Assembly: GCA_964435165.1 (NCBI GenBank)
Contig: CAYSXY010000014.1
Location: forward strand, 1-44,892
Origin: CAYSXY01 sp964435165
GTDB taxonomy: Bacteria; Pseudomonadota; Alphaproteobacteria; Rickettsiales; RI-342
Direction: 5' to 3'
Length of the DNA stretch: 44,892 bases
Part shown: positions 1 to 7,615 of the stretch, piece by piece
How the letters are laid out: each line of letters starts with the position of its first letter
Numbering within the stretch: the first letter of the stretch is position 1
Made by a program: the position numbers and the translations under genes
The notes under the pieces: model-generated
Told to the model about the DNA's origin: nothing
Seen by the model: the letters and a program-made list of their open reading frames with translations, nothing else
The model's database searches: none

Positions 1-88
1 CCCTCTAACGAGTTTCTCTTATTAAGTAATAGGCAATCTCTATGCGCTAAATATGAAAAAATGTCAATAAAATGATGGTGATTTACCC

Positions 89-851
89 ATGTCGGTTGTC
101 TTATGGAATAGCAAAGAAGGGCGAGAGCGGTTATTCGAATCCAAATTCAATCGCCATTTTTTTCTGTTGGCGCACCTGTTTCAACCTCAGATAAAACCTA
201 CCTTTTGCGGCATCGCCAGTGCCGTGATGGTACTCAACGCATTACGGTTGGATAAAGGGGGCATTATGATCGAATCTGGACTTAGCATTGATAAGCCTCA
301 ATCTATGGGCGGCGGTAAGATGGAATATCGTTCCTATTCACAATTGACCTTTCTCAATGAACAGACTGACAGCATTAAATGCCGCACTAAAATTGAAGGG
401 TTTTATGAGTTGGATGAGGATTTTGATCCGGGGTTGAATCTTGATTTGCTGGCTCGCAAACTGAAATTGCATCATGCTAAGGTGCGAATAAAACGTGCCG
501 AGACAGAGCAGGATGACAACGCCTTCGGCCAACAGTTTGAGCATGATTTGAGAGCATTTTTAAACGATCGTGATGTATTTATCATCGCTAATTTTTTCGG
601 TAAAGATTTAGGGAAGAATGTGGGGGGGGCATTTCTCGCCGGTCGTTGCCTTTCATCGTGCCAGCCGATCTTGTCTCGTGATGGATGTAGCAGGCCATAA
701 ACACCCATGGTTTTGGGTGGAGACAAACGCCTTGGCAAGTGCAATGAATACCGCAGATGGAGCAGAGAAACGCGGCTATCTGCTTGTATCGGACCAACTG
801 GACGATCATCATCGACCGACAGCTCGTATGTTAAAATCTACGTCGTCATAA
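89..851 (+). pseudogene. Phytochelatin synthase-like protein, frameshifted at a poly-G run
   Basis: Papain-fold peptidase of the phytochelatin synthase family, which acts on glutathione; bacterial forms mostly hydrolyse it, and some make short phytochelatins that bind metals. The first frame (89-700) carries the nucleophile segment PTFCGIASAVMVLNAL, with Cys about 12 residues after HLFQPQ. From about 618 the continuation is in another frame and holds the other two triad elements: GGHFSPVVAFH (His) and LVMDVAGHKHPWFWV (Asp). The break lies in eight consecutive G at 622-629. Removing one G joins the frames as NVGGHFSPVV and gives about 253 residues, a normal length for the short bacterial form. 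As written, the first frame ends at 700 without His or Asp and would be inactive. It could be a sequencing error, a true pseudogene or slippage-controlled expression. Family assignment is strong; functional state is unknown. Confidence 0.8.
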
Positions 852-916
852 AAGTCCACTAATCATCTTGACCTGCCTTGAGGCCACTACTATCTAATAA
901 TTTGCACAAGTGCTTG

Positions 917-990
917 GGCCGGTTAGCAAAGTGGTAATGCACGGGACTGCAACTCCCAGATCGGCGGTTCGATTCCGCCACCGGCCTCCA
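917..990 (+). tRNA. tRNA-Cys (GCA)
   Basis: A seven-base acceptor stem (GGCCGGT at 917-923 with ACCGGCC at 980-986) encloses a D arm, an anticodon loop CTGCAAC with anticodon GCA, and a T arm containing GGTTCGATTCC. The discriminator base is T at 987 and CCA is encoded at 988-990. The gene stands alone between the broken phytochelatin synthase gene and the next coding region. Confidence 0.95.
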
Positions 991-1110
991 TCAACCTTGC
1001 TATTTCCCCTGAATCTTCACAAAATTGTCATATAAATCAGTCGTCAAAGCGATTAGACTAAGATTGAGAGAATGTATAAAAAGCTACCTGGCGAATAAAC
1101 AGGGAATCTA

Positions 1111-2190
1111 ATGGCCAAGCCAACTGATGACAGAGAGATGCCACGCGATATCGTCATCGTTGTCGATCAAGACAGTGACGATCCATCGCAGCGTCGTATT
1201 CACTTGTCATACCCTGCGCGGGGCGGGCTGGAGTTTGCCAATGATCTTATGCGTCGCTGGTTGATGATCGGCCCCGATCTGGCCGCGACAACCTTTTCTG
1301 CATGGTTTGAACAGCGCACGGCACTACCGTTACGCGCCAGTGTCCATTTTGGCGAAGGCACCCATGACGATCCGTTGGTCTCGATCAAGCTAGGGGTGAG
1401 TGGTGAAGCGCAGCAAACAGCGGCCAAAATGCTGTATCTGGCACTCTACACGATCAAAGACAAAATTCAGCATTTGCCGGAAGAACATCAGGCAACGGTG
1501 GCAGAAACGGTACAGCGCGGCTTTGATATTTTACAACGCGGCACGGAATTGACCGACGATGTATTACAACAATTCAATAGAGCCACGCGCGGCGTGTTTC
1601 ATGTCAAGGTGGGTAATGTGGGAACGGTGCAAGAGCCGGGGCCGGAAGATGATGAATATGTCTATCACGAGAATGGACGCACGGAATATCGCCGGGCAGA
1701 CAGCCAGCATCAGTCGGCACGAGGGTTTCGCCGTATTGGCCGGGAATTATTAGAGCATCCGTTTCTCACCACCGCAGCATTGGCAGCGGCCGCCGGCGCC
1801 ATGATCAAAAACCGTATCGTCAAAGTGGCTGCCTTTACTGTGGCCGCTGTGGCGGGAGTGGTAGGCGTGGCATCATGGGTCACAGGCGCCCACAAATCGC
1901 AACAACGGCATGAGGAAGAGGCCGCGAGGACACGGGAAGCCGAAGACGAGCAGTGGAAAAAAGTAGTCGGGGCAGTCGAACAAGTGGTATTAGTGGAAGA
2001 TGAGAGAACTGGAGAGTTGCGCCCGGCAACCGAAGATGAATTGGCGCAAATGGCACAGGAAGAAGCGGAATTCGCACAGCAGGCCACGCAGCAGTCAGGC
2101 AACCCTACCATTATCCAGTTCACAGATTTCGCAGAGCGCTATGCCGGTGATGATGGGCGCCCTGTTGACGGAACAGCGCTGGAATCATAA
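1111..2190 (+). CDS. Unknown protein with central hydrophobic hairpin
   Basis: A 359-residue protein I do not recognise. Residues 1-210 look soluble and mixed in charge, starting with MAKPTDDREMPRDIVIVVDQ. Residues about 217-257 are alanine- and valine-rich and could form two closely spaced membrane segments with a short basic turn (KNRIVK). Residues about 262-325 are strongly charged, rich in Glu, Arg and Gln, and probably helical or coiled coil. No signal peptide is seen, so it may be an inner-membrane-anchored protein with both ends in the cytoplasm. The start is supported by AGGGAA seven to eight bases upstream. It faces the glycosyltransferase gene tail to tail with a gap of about 30 bases. 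Coding is supported by the long open frame and codon pattern; no function is proposed. Confidence 0.75.
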   Translation: MAKPTDDREMPRDIVIVVDQDSDDPSQRRIHLSYPARGGLEFANDLMRRWLMIGPDLAATTFSAWFEQRTALPLRASVHFGEGTHDDPLVSIKLGVSGEAQQTAAKMLYLALYTIKDKIQHLPEEHQATVAETVQRGFDILQRGTELTDDVLQQFNRATRGVFHVKVGNVGTVQEPGPEDDEYVYHENGRTEYRRADSQHQSARGFRRIGRELLEHPFLTTAALAAAAGAMIKNRIVKVAAFTVAAVAGVVGVASWVTGAHKSQQRHEEEAARTREAEDEQWKKVVGAVEQVVLVEDERTGELRPATEDELAQMAQEEAEFAQQATQQSGNPTIIQFTDFAERYAGDDGRPVDGTALES

Positions 2191-2222
2191 TCACCTAATC
2201 ACATTGTTGAAATGAGGATATA

Positions 2223-3278
2223 TCAGGCAAGCATGGCTTTATAATGCTCGGCCATCTGCTTGCCCAGTTCCGGCCAGTCCATAGCAATGGCGAAGGCTTC
2301 CGCCTCTTTAATTTTGTCATAAAAGCGCGCGGGTGTGCGATGGAGCGCCGCAATGGTCTCCACAATATCTTCTGGTCGATCCAGGAACCAGACACATTGC
2401 TCCAACTCATCGGTTGTCTCATGCCCGCGATGGCTGAACACCAAGGTGCGCATACGTGCCAGCACCGGAATCAGCATCGAATGCATGCTGGCCCCTTCAT
2501 AATCGTCTCGCTCCGGTGCGCCGTTGGGCAGGTAAGCAAACATGGCTTTTTGCGTCAGATTAGCAATCTGCCGGGTGCCCATCGGCCGTTTGGAGACGGA
2601 CCACTGCACAGGCAACTGGTCGTAATTCACCCGGGTTTTGATCAGTTTGGCAAAGCTGCCTTCACCCTGTGGCACGGTGCCGGCAATAATGACATCCAAC
2701 CCTTTGGGAAAGCTGCCAATGCGATCCAGCATGGACTCAATGCCCTGGTAGGGCTGAATGCGATCGCAATAGAGCAGGGTGCTATTCGGCGACTTTTGAG
2801 CAAAAAAGCGGTCTTGCTGGGCGGCTTTTGCCGAAAGTAATTCCTCCGGCACATTATGCGGCGATGGGACGCGAATAACATCTCCTGCATCGCGCAGTTG
2901 CGGATTAATTGCAGAGGCGGCATCCCAATCGGGTTGGGTCAGAAAAATGGCGCGCCGCGTGCGTTTGAGGCACTTATTCAAATGTGATTGGCGCGATTCG
3001 TCAATGCGGGCCACACGGTGATAGGTCATGATCACCGGCACACCTGCTTCATCGGCTGCGCGCATGATGCGCCGCAGTCGCCTTGCATCCGGGTGATAAT
3101 GGAGGTGAATGATATCCGGTTTTTTGCGGGCAATAATCTCTGCGGCATCGGTAATTTTATCCGAATACAACATGGATTTCAGGCCCATTTTTTCCAGCCG
3201 CCTTGCCAGTTTGCGCGCATATTTATAGCTTGCAAAACTATTTTGCTGATCAGCAACCTGTAAGACTCTCATCGCCAT
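2223..3278 (-). CDS. GT-B type glycosyltransferase family protein
   Basis: A 351-residue protein with the layout of a GT4-like glycosyltransferase. The N-terminal half begins MRVLQVADQQ and contains KPDIIHLHYHPDARRLRRIM followed by VPVIMTYHRVARID, the usual acceptor-side Rossmann pattern. The second half contains LLYCDRIQPYQGIESMLDRI, KGLDVIIAGTVPQGEGSF and YEGASMHSMLIPVLARM, resembling the sugar-nucleotide side, although the usual EGFG-type motif is not obvious. Donor and acceptor are unknown. It starts about 15 bases after the malonyl-CoA decarboxylase stop, so smpB, this gene and the decarboxylase are probably co-transcribed. AAGG upstream supports the ATG at 3278; a second ATG two codons later is possible. 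Confidence 0.75.
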   Translation of the reverse strand: MAMRVLQVADQQNSFASYKYARKLARRLEKMGLKSMLYSDKITDAAEIIARKKPDIIHLHYHPDARRLRRIMRAADEAGVPVIMTYHRVARIDESRQSHLNKCLKRTRRAIFLTQPDWDAASAINPQLRDAGDVIRVPSPHNVPEELLSAKAAQQDRFFAQKSPNSTLLYCDRIQPYQGIESMLDRIGSFPKGLDVIIAGTVPQGEGSFAKLIKTRVNYDQLPVQWSVSKRPMGTRQIANLTQKAMFAYLPNGAPERDDYEGASMHSMLIPVLARMRTLVFSHRGHETTDELEQCVWFLDRPEDIVETIAALHRTPARFYDKIKEAEAFAIAMDWPELGKQMAEHYKAMLA

Positions 3279-3293
3279 CGCGGCATGCCTTCA

Positions 3294-4832
3294 TTATTTG
3301 AGTAAGCCACGCACAGCGCGCGACGCCACCACACGATTATCCGAGACATAGGTTTCGTGATTATCGTCTATATCGTCCAGCTTGTAATAATAATTAACCA
3401 TAATACCCGCCGATTGCCTCAAGCCCTTGGCGGAGAGGTCGCCGGCCCAGTTGATGCTTTCCAGCCGTGCGCCGTTGGTGAGGTGAAAATGTGCGACCGG
3501 GTCGAGCGCTGTCGTGCCCTTGCGCTTCTCGCGCAATAAATAATGCGCGCAAAGACGAAGCAACACGGGTTTGGCGACAGCGGCCAGATCATCCTTGGTG
3601 ATCCAGTCTTTCTGCGAAAGAATATGGCGTATGGCGGCTGAGGGGCTGGCCTCACCTGTTGCCCGTTTCAGTTCTTTCGATTCTGAAGACAGGAAGATAC
3701 TGTCATCTCCGGCTTCCAGCAATGGCGTCAGCCAATTCATCAGGCCCGGCACCGGGGAAAGGGTGGCAAAATGCTTGAGATTCTTAAATTCACGAGAAAG
3801 ACGATCCACCACCCGCTTGATCAGGAAGTTCCCAAAGCTGATACCCGCCAGTCCTTTTTGAGCGTTGGAGATAGAATAGAAAATCGCCGTATCAGACTGT
3901 TTGGGATTGCCCACCGGCGTTGATTCATCAAGCAGTTCCTGCACATTGCCCGCCAATCCATTCACCAGTGCGACCTCGACAAAAATCAGCGGTTCCTGCG
4001 GCATTTTATAATGAAAAAAGGCAAAGCAACGCCGGTCTGAATCCAGTCGGTTTTTCAAATCTGACCAGGATCGAATTTTATGCACCGCCTCATACGCAAT
4101 GAGCCGCTCCAGCAAGGCGGCTGATGCATTCCAATTGATTTCCTCCATATCGAGCAGGGAAATATCGAACCATGAGGCGAGCAGACGCTTTAAGTCATGC
4201 TCCAAAATGGCCAGTTCCGGCTTTTCTCGCGTGAGCGGCAGCATATCCGAGCGCATATCCACCAGAAATTTCACGCCATCCGGCAATGCACCAAACATGC
4301 GGAACAACCGCACTGTATCAGGCATCAGCGCATCACGAAGATGACGGTCGGCTAAGGCACGGGCTTTGGCATCCGGGGCGGAACGCAGAGCATCCATTGT
4401 GCTATAGACATGATCATAATCAACACCAAAGTCATTCGCCAAAATACTAAGAAAGCGTTCTTTTCCTTTGGCACTGAGGTCGAGATAATCGGTGCCGAGT
4501 TCGACGGCGCGCGCCCTGGCGGCAACTTCCCCTCCCTTGCCATGCACACATTCACGGATTTGGCGGCGCAGGCGTTCCTGTTCTTCACGTGGAAGGTCAG
4601 GGTGATAATCGCTACCCAGCGCGGCACGCGCGGTGCCTTTCAGCTCTTTCCATGTGCGCAACACATTGACAACGGTGCGCCGTCGCCACTGGGTGAGCAT
4701 TTTATCACCCCAAAAACCACTGCCTTGCCGTCCTGAATCTTCTTTCTCTTCGTCAGTATCCACCGGTACCAGTGCGCCCTGGCTTTCTTGCTTATCCAGC
4801 GATTCATCCATCTGTTTCGGTTGTGCGCTCAT
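3294..4832 (-). CDS. Malonyl-CoA decarboxylase
   Basis: Converts malonyl-CoA to acetyl-CoA and CO2, probably in the cytosol. Family marks seen in order: a helical N-terminal domain with LERLIAYEAVHKIRSWSDLK; FFHYKMPQEPLIFVEVAL; the serine-containing stretch YSISNAQKGLAGISFGNFL; FATLSPVPGLMNWL; DPVAHFHLTNGARLESINW with the conserved histidine; and the C-terminal GIMVNYYYKLDDIDDN. The length of about 512 residues fits the family. The open frame reaches upstream to 4883, but GAGGAG seven bases before the ATG at 4832 (MSAQPKQMDE) makes that the likely start. It lies downstream of smpB and upstream of a glycosyltransferase gene on the same strand. No malonate carrier or malonyl-CoA synthetase gene is nearby, so the metabolic context is unclear. 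Confidence 0.92.
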   Translation of the reverse strand: MSAQPKQMDESLDKQESQGALVPVDTDEEKEDSGRQGSGFWGDKMLTQWRRRTVVNVLRTWKELKGTARAALGSDYHPDLPREEQERLRRQIRECVHGKGGEVAARARAVELGTDYLDLSAKGKERFLSILANDFGVDYDHVYSTMDALRSAPDAKARALADRHLRDALMPDTVRLFRMFGALPDGVKFLVDMRSDMLPLTREKPELAILEHDLKRLLASWFDISLLDMEEINWNASAALLERLIAYEAVHKIRSWSDLKNRLDSDRRCFAFFHYKMPQEPLIFVEVALVNGLAGNVQELLDESTPVGNPKQSDTAIFYSISNAQKGLAGISFGNFLIKRVVDRLSREFKNLKHFATLSPVPGLMNWLTPLLEAGDDSIFLSSESKELKRATGEASPSAAIRHILSQKDWITKDDLAAVAKPVLLRLCAHYLLREKRKGTTALDPVAHFHLTNGARLESINWAGDLSAKGLRQSAGIMVNYYYKLDDIDDNHETYVSDNRVVASRAVRGLLK

Positions 4833-4895
4833 ACTGGCACTCCTCATCTTGTTGTGCGTGGCACGTTGCACTCTATAACGCAAATAGTCAGGATG

Positions 4896-5384
4896 CTACC
4901 AGCGATCTTTCATTGCGCGTGCAATTTCACGCTGGCTGTCTCGTTCTTTAATCACGTCGCGCTTTTCATGCGCTTTACGGCCCTTGGCCAGTCCTAACAA
5001 CAATTTAGCATAGCCTCGATGATTGAAATATAATTTGAGTGGCACAATGGTCATGCCTTTCATATTAACCTGGCCCAGCAGCCGTTTGCTCTCACGTTTG
5101 GTAAGCAACAATTTACGCAGGCGTCTTGGTTCATGCGAAAAATGACTGCTGCCATGCCATTCGCCAAAATGCGCGTTTTGGAGATAGAATTCGCCGCCTC
5201 GTTCTATGGCGTAGGCTTCGCCGATATTCGCCCGCCCGGTGCGCAGCGCCTTCACTTCAGAGCCGAGCAATACCAGTCCTGCTTCCACCGTCTCAAGAAT
5301 CTCGAATTCCCGACGGGCTTTACGATTTTCTGCCACCATGCCATGACTGACATAGGATGTTTTTTTATCTTTTTTCTGTGCCAT
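4896..5384 (-). CDS. smpB: SsrA-binding protein SmpB
   Basis: Binds tmRNA (SsrA) and delivers it to stalled ribosomes in trans-translation. The 162-residue sequence shows the SmpB core: ENRKARREFEILETVEAGLVL, GSEVKALRTGRANIGEAYA, EFYLQNAHFGEW, RRLRKLLLTKRE, and the C-terminal basic tail KAHEKRDVIKERDSQREIAR, which enters the ribosomal mRNA channel in characterised homologues. It is the first gene of a minus-strand group with malonyl-CoA decarboxylase and a glycosyltransferase. The upstream gap up to 5669 contains a palindromic element. The ssrA gene itself was not seen in this window. Confidence 0.97.
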   Translation of the reverse strand: MAQKKDKKTSYVSHGMVAENRKARREFEILETVEAGLVLLGSEVKALRTGRANIGEAYAIERGGEFYLQNAHFGEWHGSSHFSHEPRRLRKLLLTKRESKRLLGQVNMKGMTIVPLKLYFNHRGYAKLLLGLAKGRKAHEKRDVIKERDSQREIARAMKDRW

Positions 5385-5482
5385 GATGCCGTCGGGCCAT
5401 GTCCTTGTGATAAATTAACCGTTTCGCGCTATCATAAAGGTGACGCATTGTATGAGGCGATGCGTAATCTTTGTGGATTAGC

Positions 5483-5629
5483 TAGATAGTGTAGTCACGA
5501 GATGGAGAATGTGACGAAAACAGCCATTTTCGAGAACCGGAAGTTCCAGTGTATATTAATACATGAAAGCCGGAAGCGCAGAAAATGGCTGTTTGCAGGC
5601 CATTAAGCATCTTGTGACAACACTATCTA
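5483..5629. mobile_element. MITE-like nested palindrome with TA flanks
   Basis: A short non-coding element whose ends are inverted repeats: 5483-5503 matches the reverse complement of 5609-5629 at about 19 of 21 positions (TAGATAGTGT at the left, ACACTATCTA at the right). A second inverted pair lies inside, AACAGCCATTTTC near 5518-5531 against GAAAATGGCTGTT at 5581-5593. The innermost part (about 5551-5566) is AT-rich and roughly self-complementary. Both ends abut TA, the target duplicated by IS630/Tc1-mariner-type transposases, so a miniature element mobilised in trans is a reasonable guess. There is no transposase here. It sits between divergent smpB and an exported-protein gene. Confidence 0.65.
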
Positions 5630-5669
5630 AGTAAGTGCCAAGTCAGTGACTGTCTAAATGTAATCAGCC

Positions 5670-6263
5670 ATGTTGCCAATAAAAACTCTATCTATGGTAC
5701 TTCTCATGAGCCTGCTGGCCTCACCGGCATGGGCTATTGTCGAGAATTATCGTTATCCCATGGAGGTATCACAGGCCTATAAGGCGGTTGAAGTAACCCG
5801 GGTGCCTTTCCGGCCAGACCTGTATGATCGCGGCAGTAGACATGCGGTATTTCTCAAGCGTCTCTTTGAGCTGACCGATGCTGCTGCTGCCGAGCGCGTG
5901 TACCATTTCAGTTTTCTACTTCAAGAAGAGGGCAAGCATTACAGCCCTGAAAATTACAACACCATTCTCGTGCAGTTGCAGCGTTTAAAGCCCAGCAGTC
6001 GCCAAATGCATGAGGTGCGTAAATTTATTGTCGAGGCGATCGTCTCACACAAAGCCTATTTTGACCATTGGTCGCAACACCCATGGGAGCGTTACGCCCA
6101 TAATTCCGTACTTATACGGCGTTCTCACCGCGATATTGATCGGGCGTACAACATCCTAATGCGGGTTTTTACCAATGCTTCCGATTATAATAAGGCGGCA
6201 TTTCTCAGCCATCTATCCGCACTGAATTTTCGCCGGATAGAGCCCTACATACCTTCACAGTAA
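5670..6263 (+). CDS. Unknown exported protein
   Basis: A 197-residue protein beginning with a clear Sec-type signal peptide (MLPIKTLSMVLLMSLLASPAWA, cleavage likely after AWA). The mature part is rich in aromatic and basic residues (ENYRYPMEVSQAYKAVEV, FDHWSQHPWERYAHNSVLIRR) and looks helical in its second half. I do not recognise a family. There is no lipobox, so a periplasmic location is the likeliest. It lies just after the palindromic element and overlaps the end of dapA by nine bases on the opposite strand. No clear ribosome binding site precedes the ATG at 5670; an in-frame ATG at 5694 would still leave a shorter leader. Confidence 0.7.
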   Translation: MLPIKTLSMVLLMSLLASPAWAIVENYRYPMEVSQAYKAVEVTRVPFRPDLYDRGSRHAVFLKRLFELTDAAAAERVYHFSFLLQEEGKHYSPENYNTILVQLQRLKPSSRQMHEVRKFIVEAIVSHKAYFDHWSQHPWERYAHNSVLIRRSHRDIDRAYNILMRVFTNASDYNKAAFLSHLSALNFRRIEPYIPSQ

Positions 6264-7133
6264 GTGTAATGCTTCCAATGCCTCTTTGATTTGCTTCTTA
6301 TGTGCCCGTGAAGGCAAGGCCAGCGGCAGGCGAATATCATCACTGCATTTTCCCATCAGGTGGGCGGCATATTTGACCGGCACCGGGTTGGTCTCACAAA
6401 ACAGTGCGTCATGCAACGGCATCAATCGTTCGTGAATTGCCAGTGCTTTGGCATGCTCACCGGCAAACCAGGCTTTGTGCATCTCAGCTAGCTGACCCGG
6501 CACAATATTAGATGTCACGGAGATGCAGCCCTGGCCTCCCATGGCGTTAAACGCCAATGCCGTCATATCTTCACCGGAAAGCTGACAAATATCCATCCCT
6601 GCCAATGCTCTCAAGGTACTGACGCGCGCAAGGTCGCCCGTCGCATCTTTCACACCGATCATGCGCTCCATATCTGAGAACAGACGCGTCATGAACGGAT
6701 CGCTCAAATCCAGCGCACTACGCCCCGGAATGTTATACAGCAGAATCGGGATGCCGACGCTGTCGTGAATAAACTTGAAATGCTGGTACAACCCATCTTC
6801 CGACGGCCGATTGTAATATGGTGTTACCAATAACAATCCATCTGCGCCGCCGCTTTCTGCTGCGCGGCTCAATGCGACAGCTTCTGCGGTGCTGTTGGAG
6901 CCGGTGCCGGCAATAATCGGTACACGCCCATTCGACTGCTCCGAACAGATTTTCACCACACGAATATGCTCTTCATGCGATAAAGTGGGCGACTCGCCGG
7001 TGGTGCCGGAGGCAACAATCCCGTCTACTCCCTCGCTGATCTGCCATTCCACAAGCTCAGCCAACGCGTGTTCATCCAACGCACCGTCACGAAATGGAGT
7101 AATCAGGGCAGTGATGAGACCACTAAATGTCAT
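6255..7133 (-). CDS. dapA: 4-hydroxy-tetrahydrodipicolinate synthase
   Basis: Condenses pyruvate with aspartate semialdehyde in the first committed step of lysine and meso-diaminopimelate synthesis. The 292-residue TIM-barrel aldolase shows GTTGES (Thr44/Thr45), the tyrosine of LLYNIPGRS (Tyr133) and the Schiff-base lysine of MIGVKDATGD (Lys162). These are all the expected catalytic residues. Its ATG overlaps the stop of the upstream pterin dehydratase gene in an ATGA arrangement, implying translational coupling. The neighbouring divergent slt gene and nearby smpB match the usual alphaproteobacterial order. Confidence 0.97.
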   Translation of the reverse strand: MTFSGLITALITPFRDGALDEHALAELVEWQISEGVDGIVASGTTGESPTLSHEEHIRVVKICSEQSNGRVPIIAGTGSNSTAEAVALSRAAESGGADGLLLVTPYYNRPSEDGLYQHFKFIHDSVGIPILLYNIPGRSALDLSDPFMTRLFSDMERMIGVKDATGDLARVSTLRALAGMDICQLSGEDMTALAFNAMGGQGCISVTSNIVPGQLAEMHKAWFAGEHAKALAIHERLMPLHDALFCETNPVPVKYAAHLMGKCSDDIRLPLALPSRAHKKQIKEALEALHLL

Positions 7134-7465
7134 AATGGCTGTTCAATATCATTAATGGCTGCAGCAACGATAAAATCATTCTCGTGCAATCCACCAATAG
7201 CGTGGGTTTGCAGCCGAATGTCGCAATAACCCCAGCCAAAGGTGATATCCGGATGATGTTTCTTGTCTTCTGCAATCGCACCAACGGCATTGACGAATGC
7301 TAAGGCCTTGGCAAAATTGCTGAAGGTAAATTTCCGCTTCAACCAGCGATGGTTTTCAATAATCTCCCAGCCGGGAGTCTGCCCCAGCATCTGGGTCGCT
7401 TCATCGGCGGACAGGGCCGAAACACCGCCTTCGCATGGAACACATTGTTGTTGAGCCAGTGACAT
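7130..7465 (-). CDS. phhB: Pterin-4a-carbinolamine dehydratase
   Basis: Dehydrates 4a-hydroxytetrahydrobiopterin during recycling of the pterin cofactor of aromatic amino acid hydroxylases. The protein shows the family core WLKRKFTFSNFAKALAFV and the KKHHPDITFGWG motif with its histidine pair, ending in HENDFIVAAAINDIE. The open frame extends to 7516, but AAAGGA eight bases before the ATG at 7465 (MSLAQQQCVPCEGG) supports a 111-residue protein of normal length. Its stop overlaps the dapA start (ATGA). No phenylalanine hydroxylase gene is visible here, so its partner, if any, is elsewhere. Confidence 0.92.
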   Translation of the reverse strand: MSLAQQQCVPCEGGVSALSADEATQMLGQTPGWEIIENHRWLKRKFTFSNFAKALAFVNAVGAIAEDKKHHPDITFGWGYCDIRLQTHAIGGLHENDFIVAAAINDIEQPL

Positions 7466-7615
7466 AAAGCATGTCCTTTCTTCATTGATTCGCGATAGCA
7501 TATCTGCATGACGCATAACGCATCAAATAGCGTCAGACGTTAATCCAACCGATGAGGCTTGTCTAGGCTGTATCTGCGCAAAGAATTGAAGGGACATCTG
7601 TTGTTTTGAAGATGC

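Noticed and set aside
1710..2123. Long opposite-strand open frame within the 359-residue gene
   Set aside because: Composition (Cys/Ser/Ala-rich) is typical of the shadow of an alanine- and glutamate-rich gene; no initiation site or family match.
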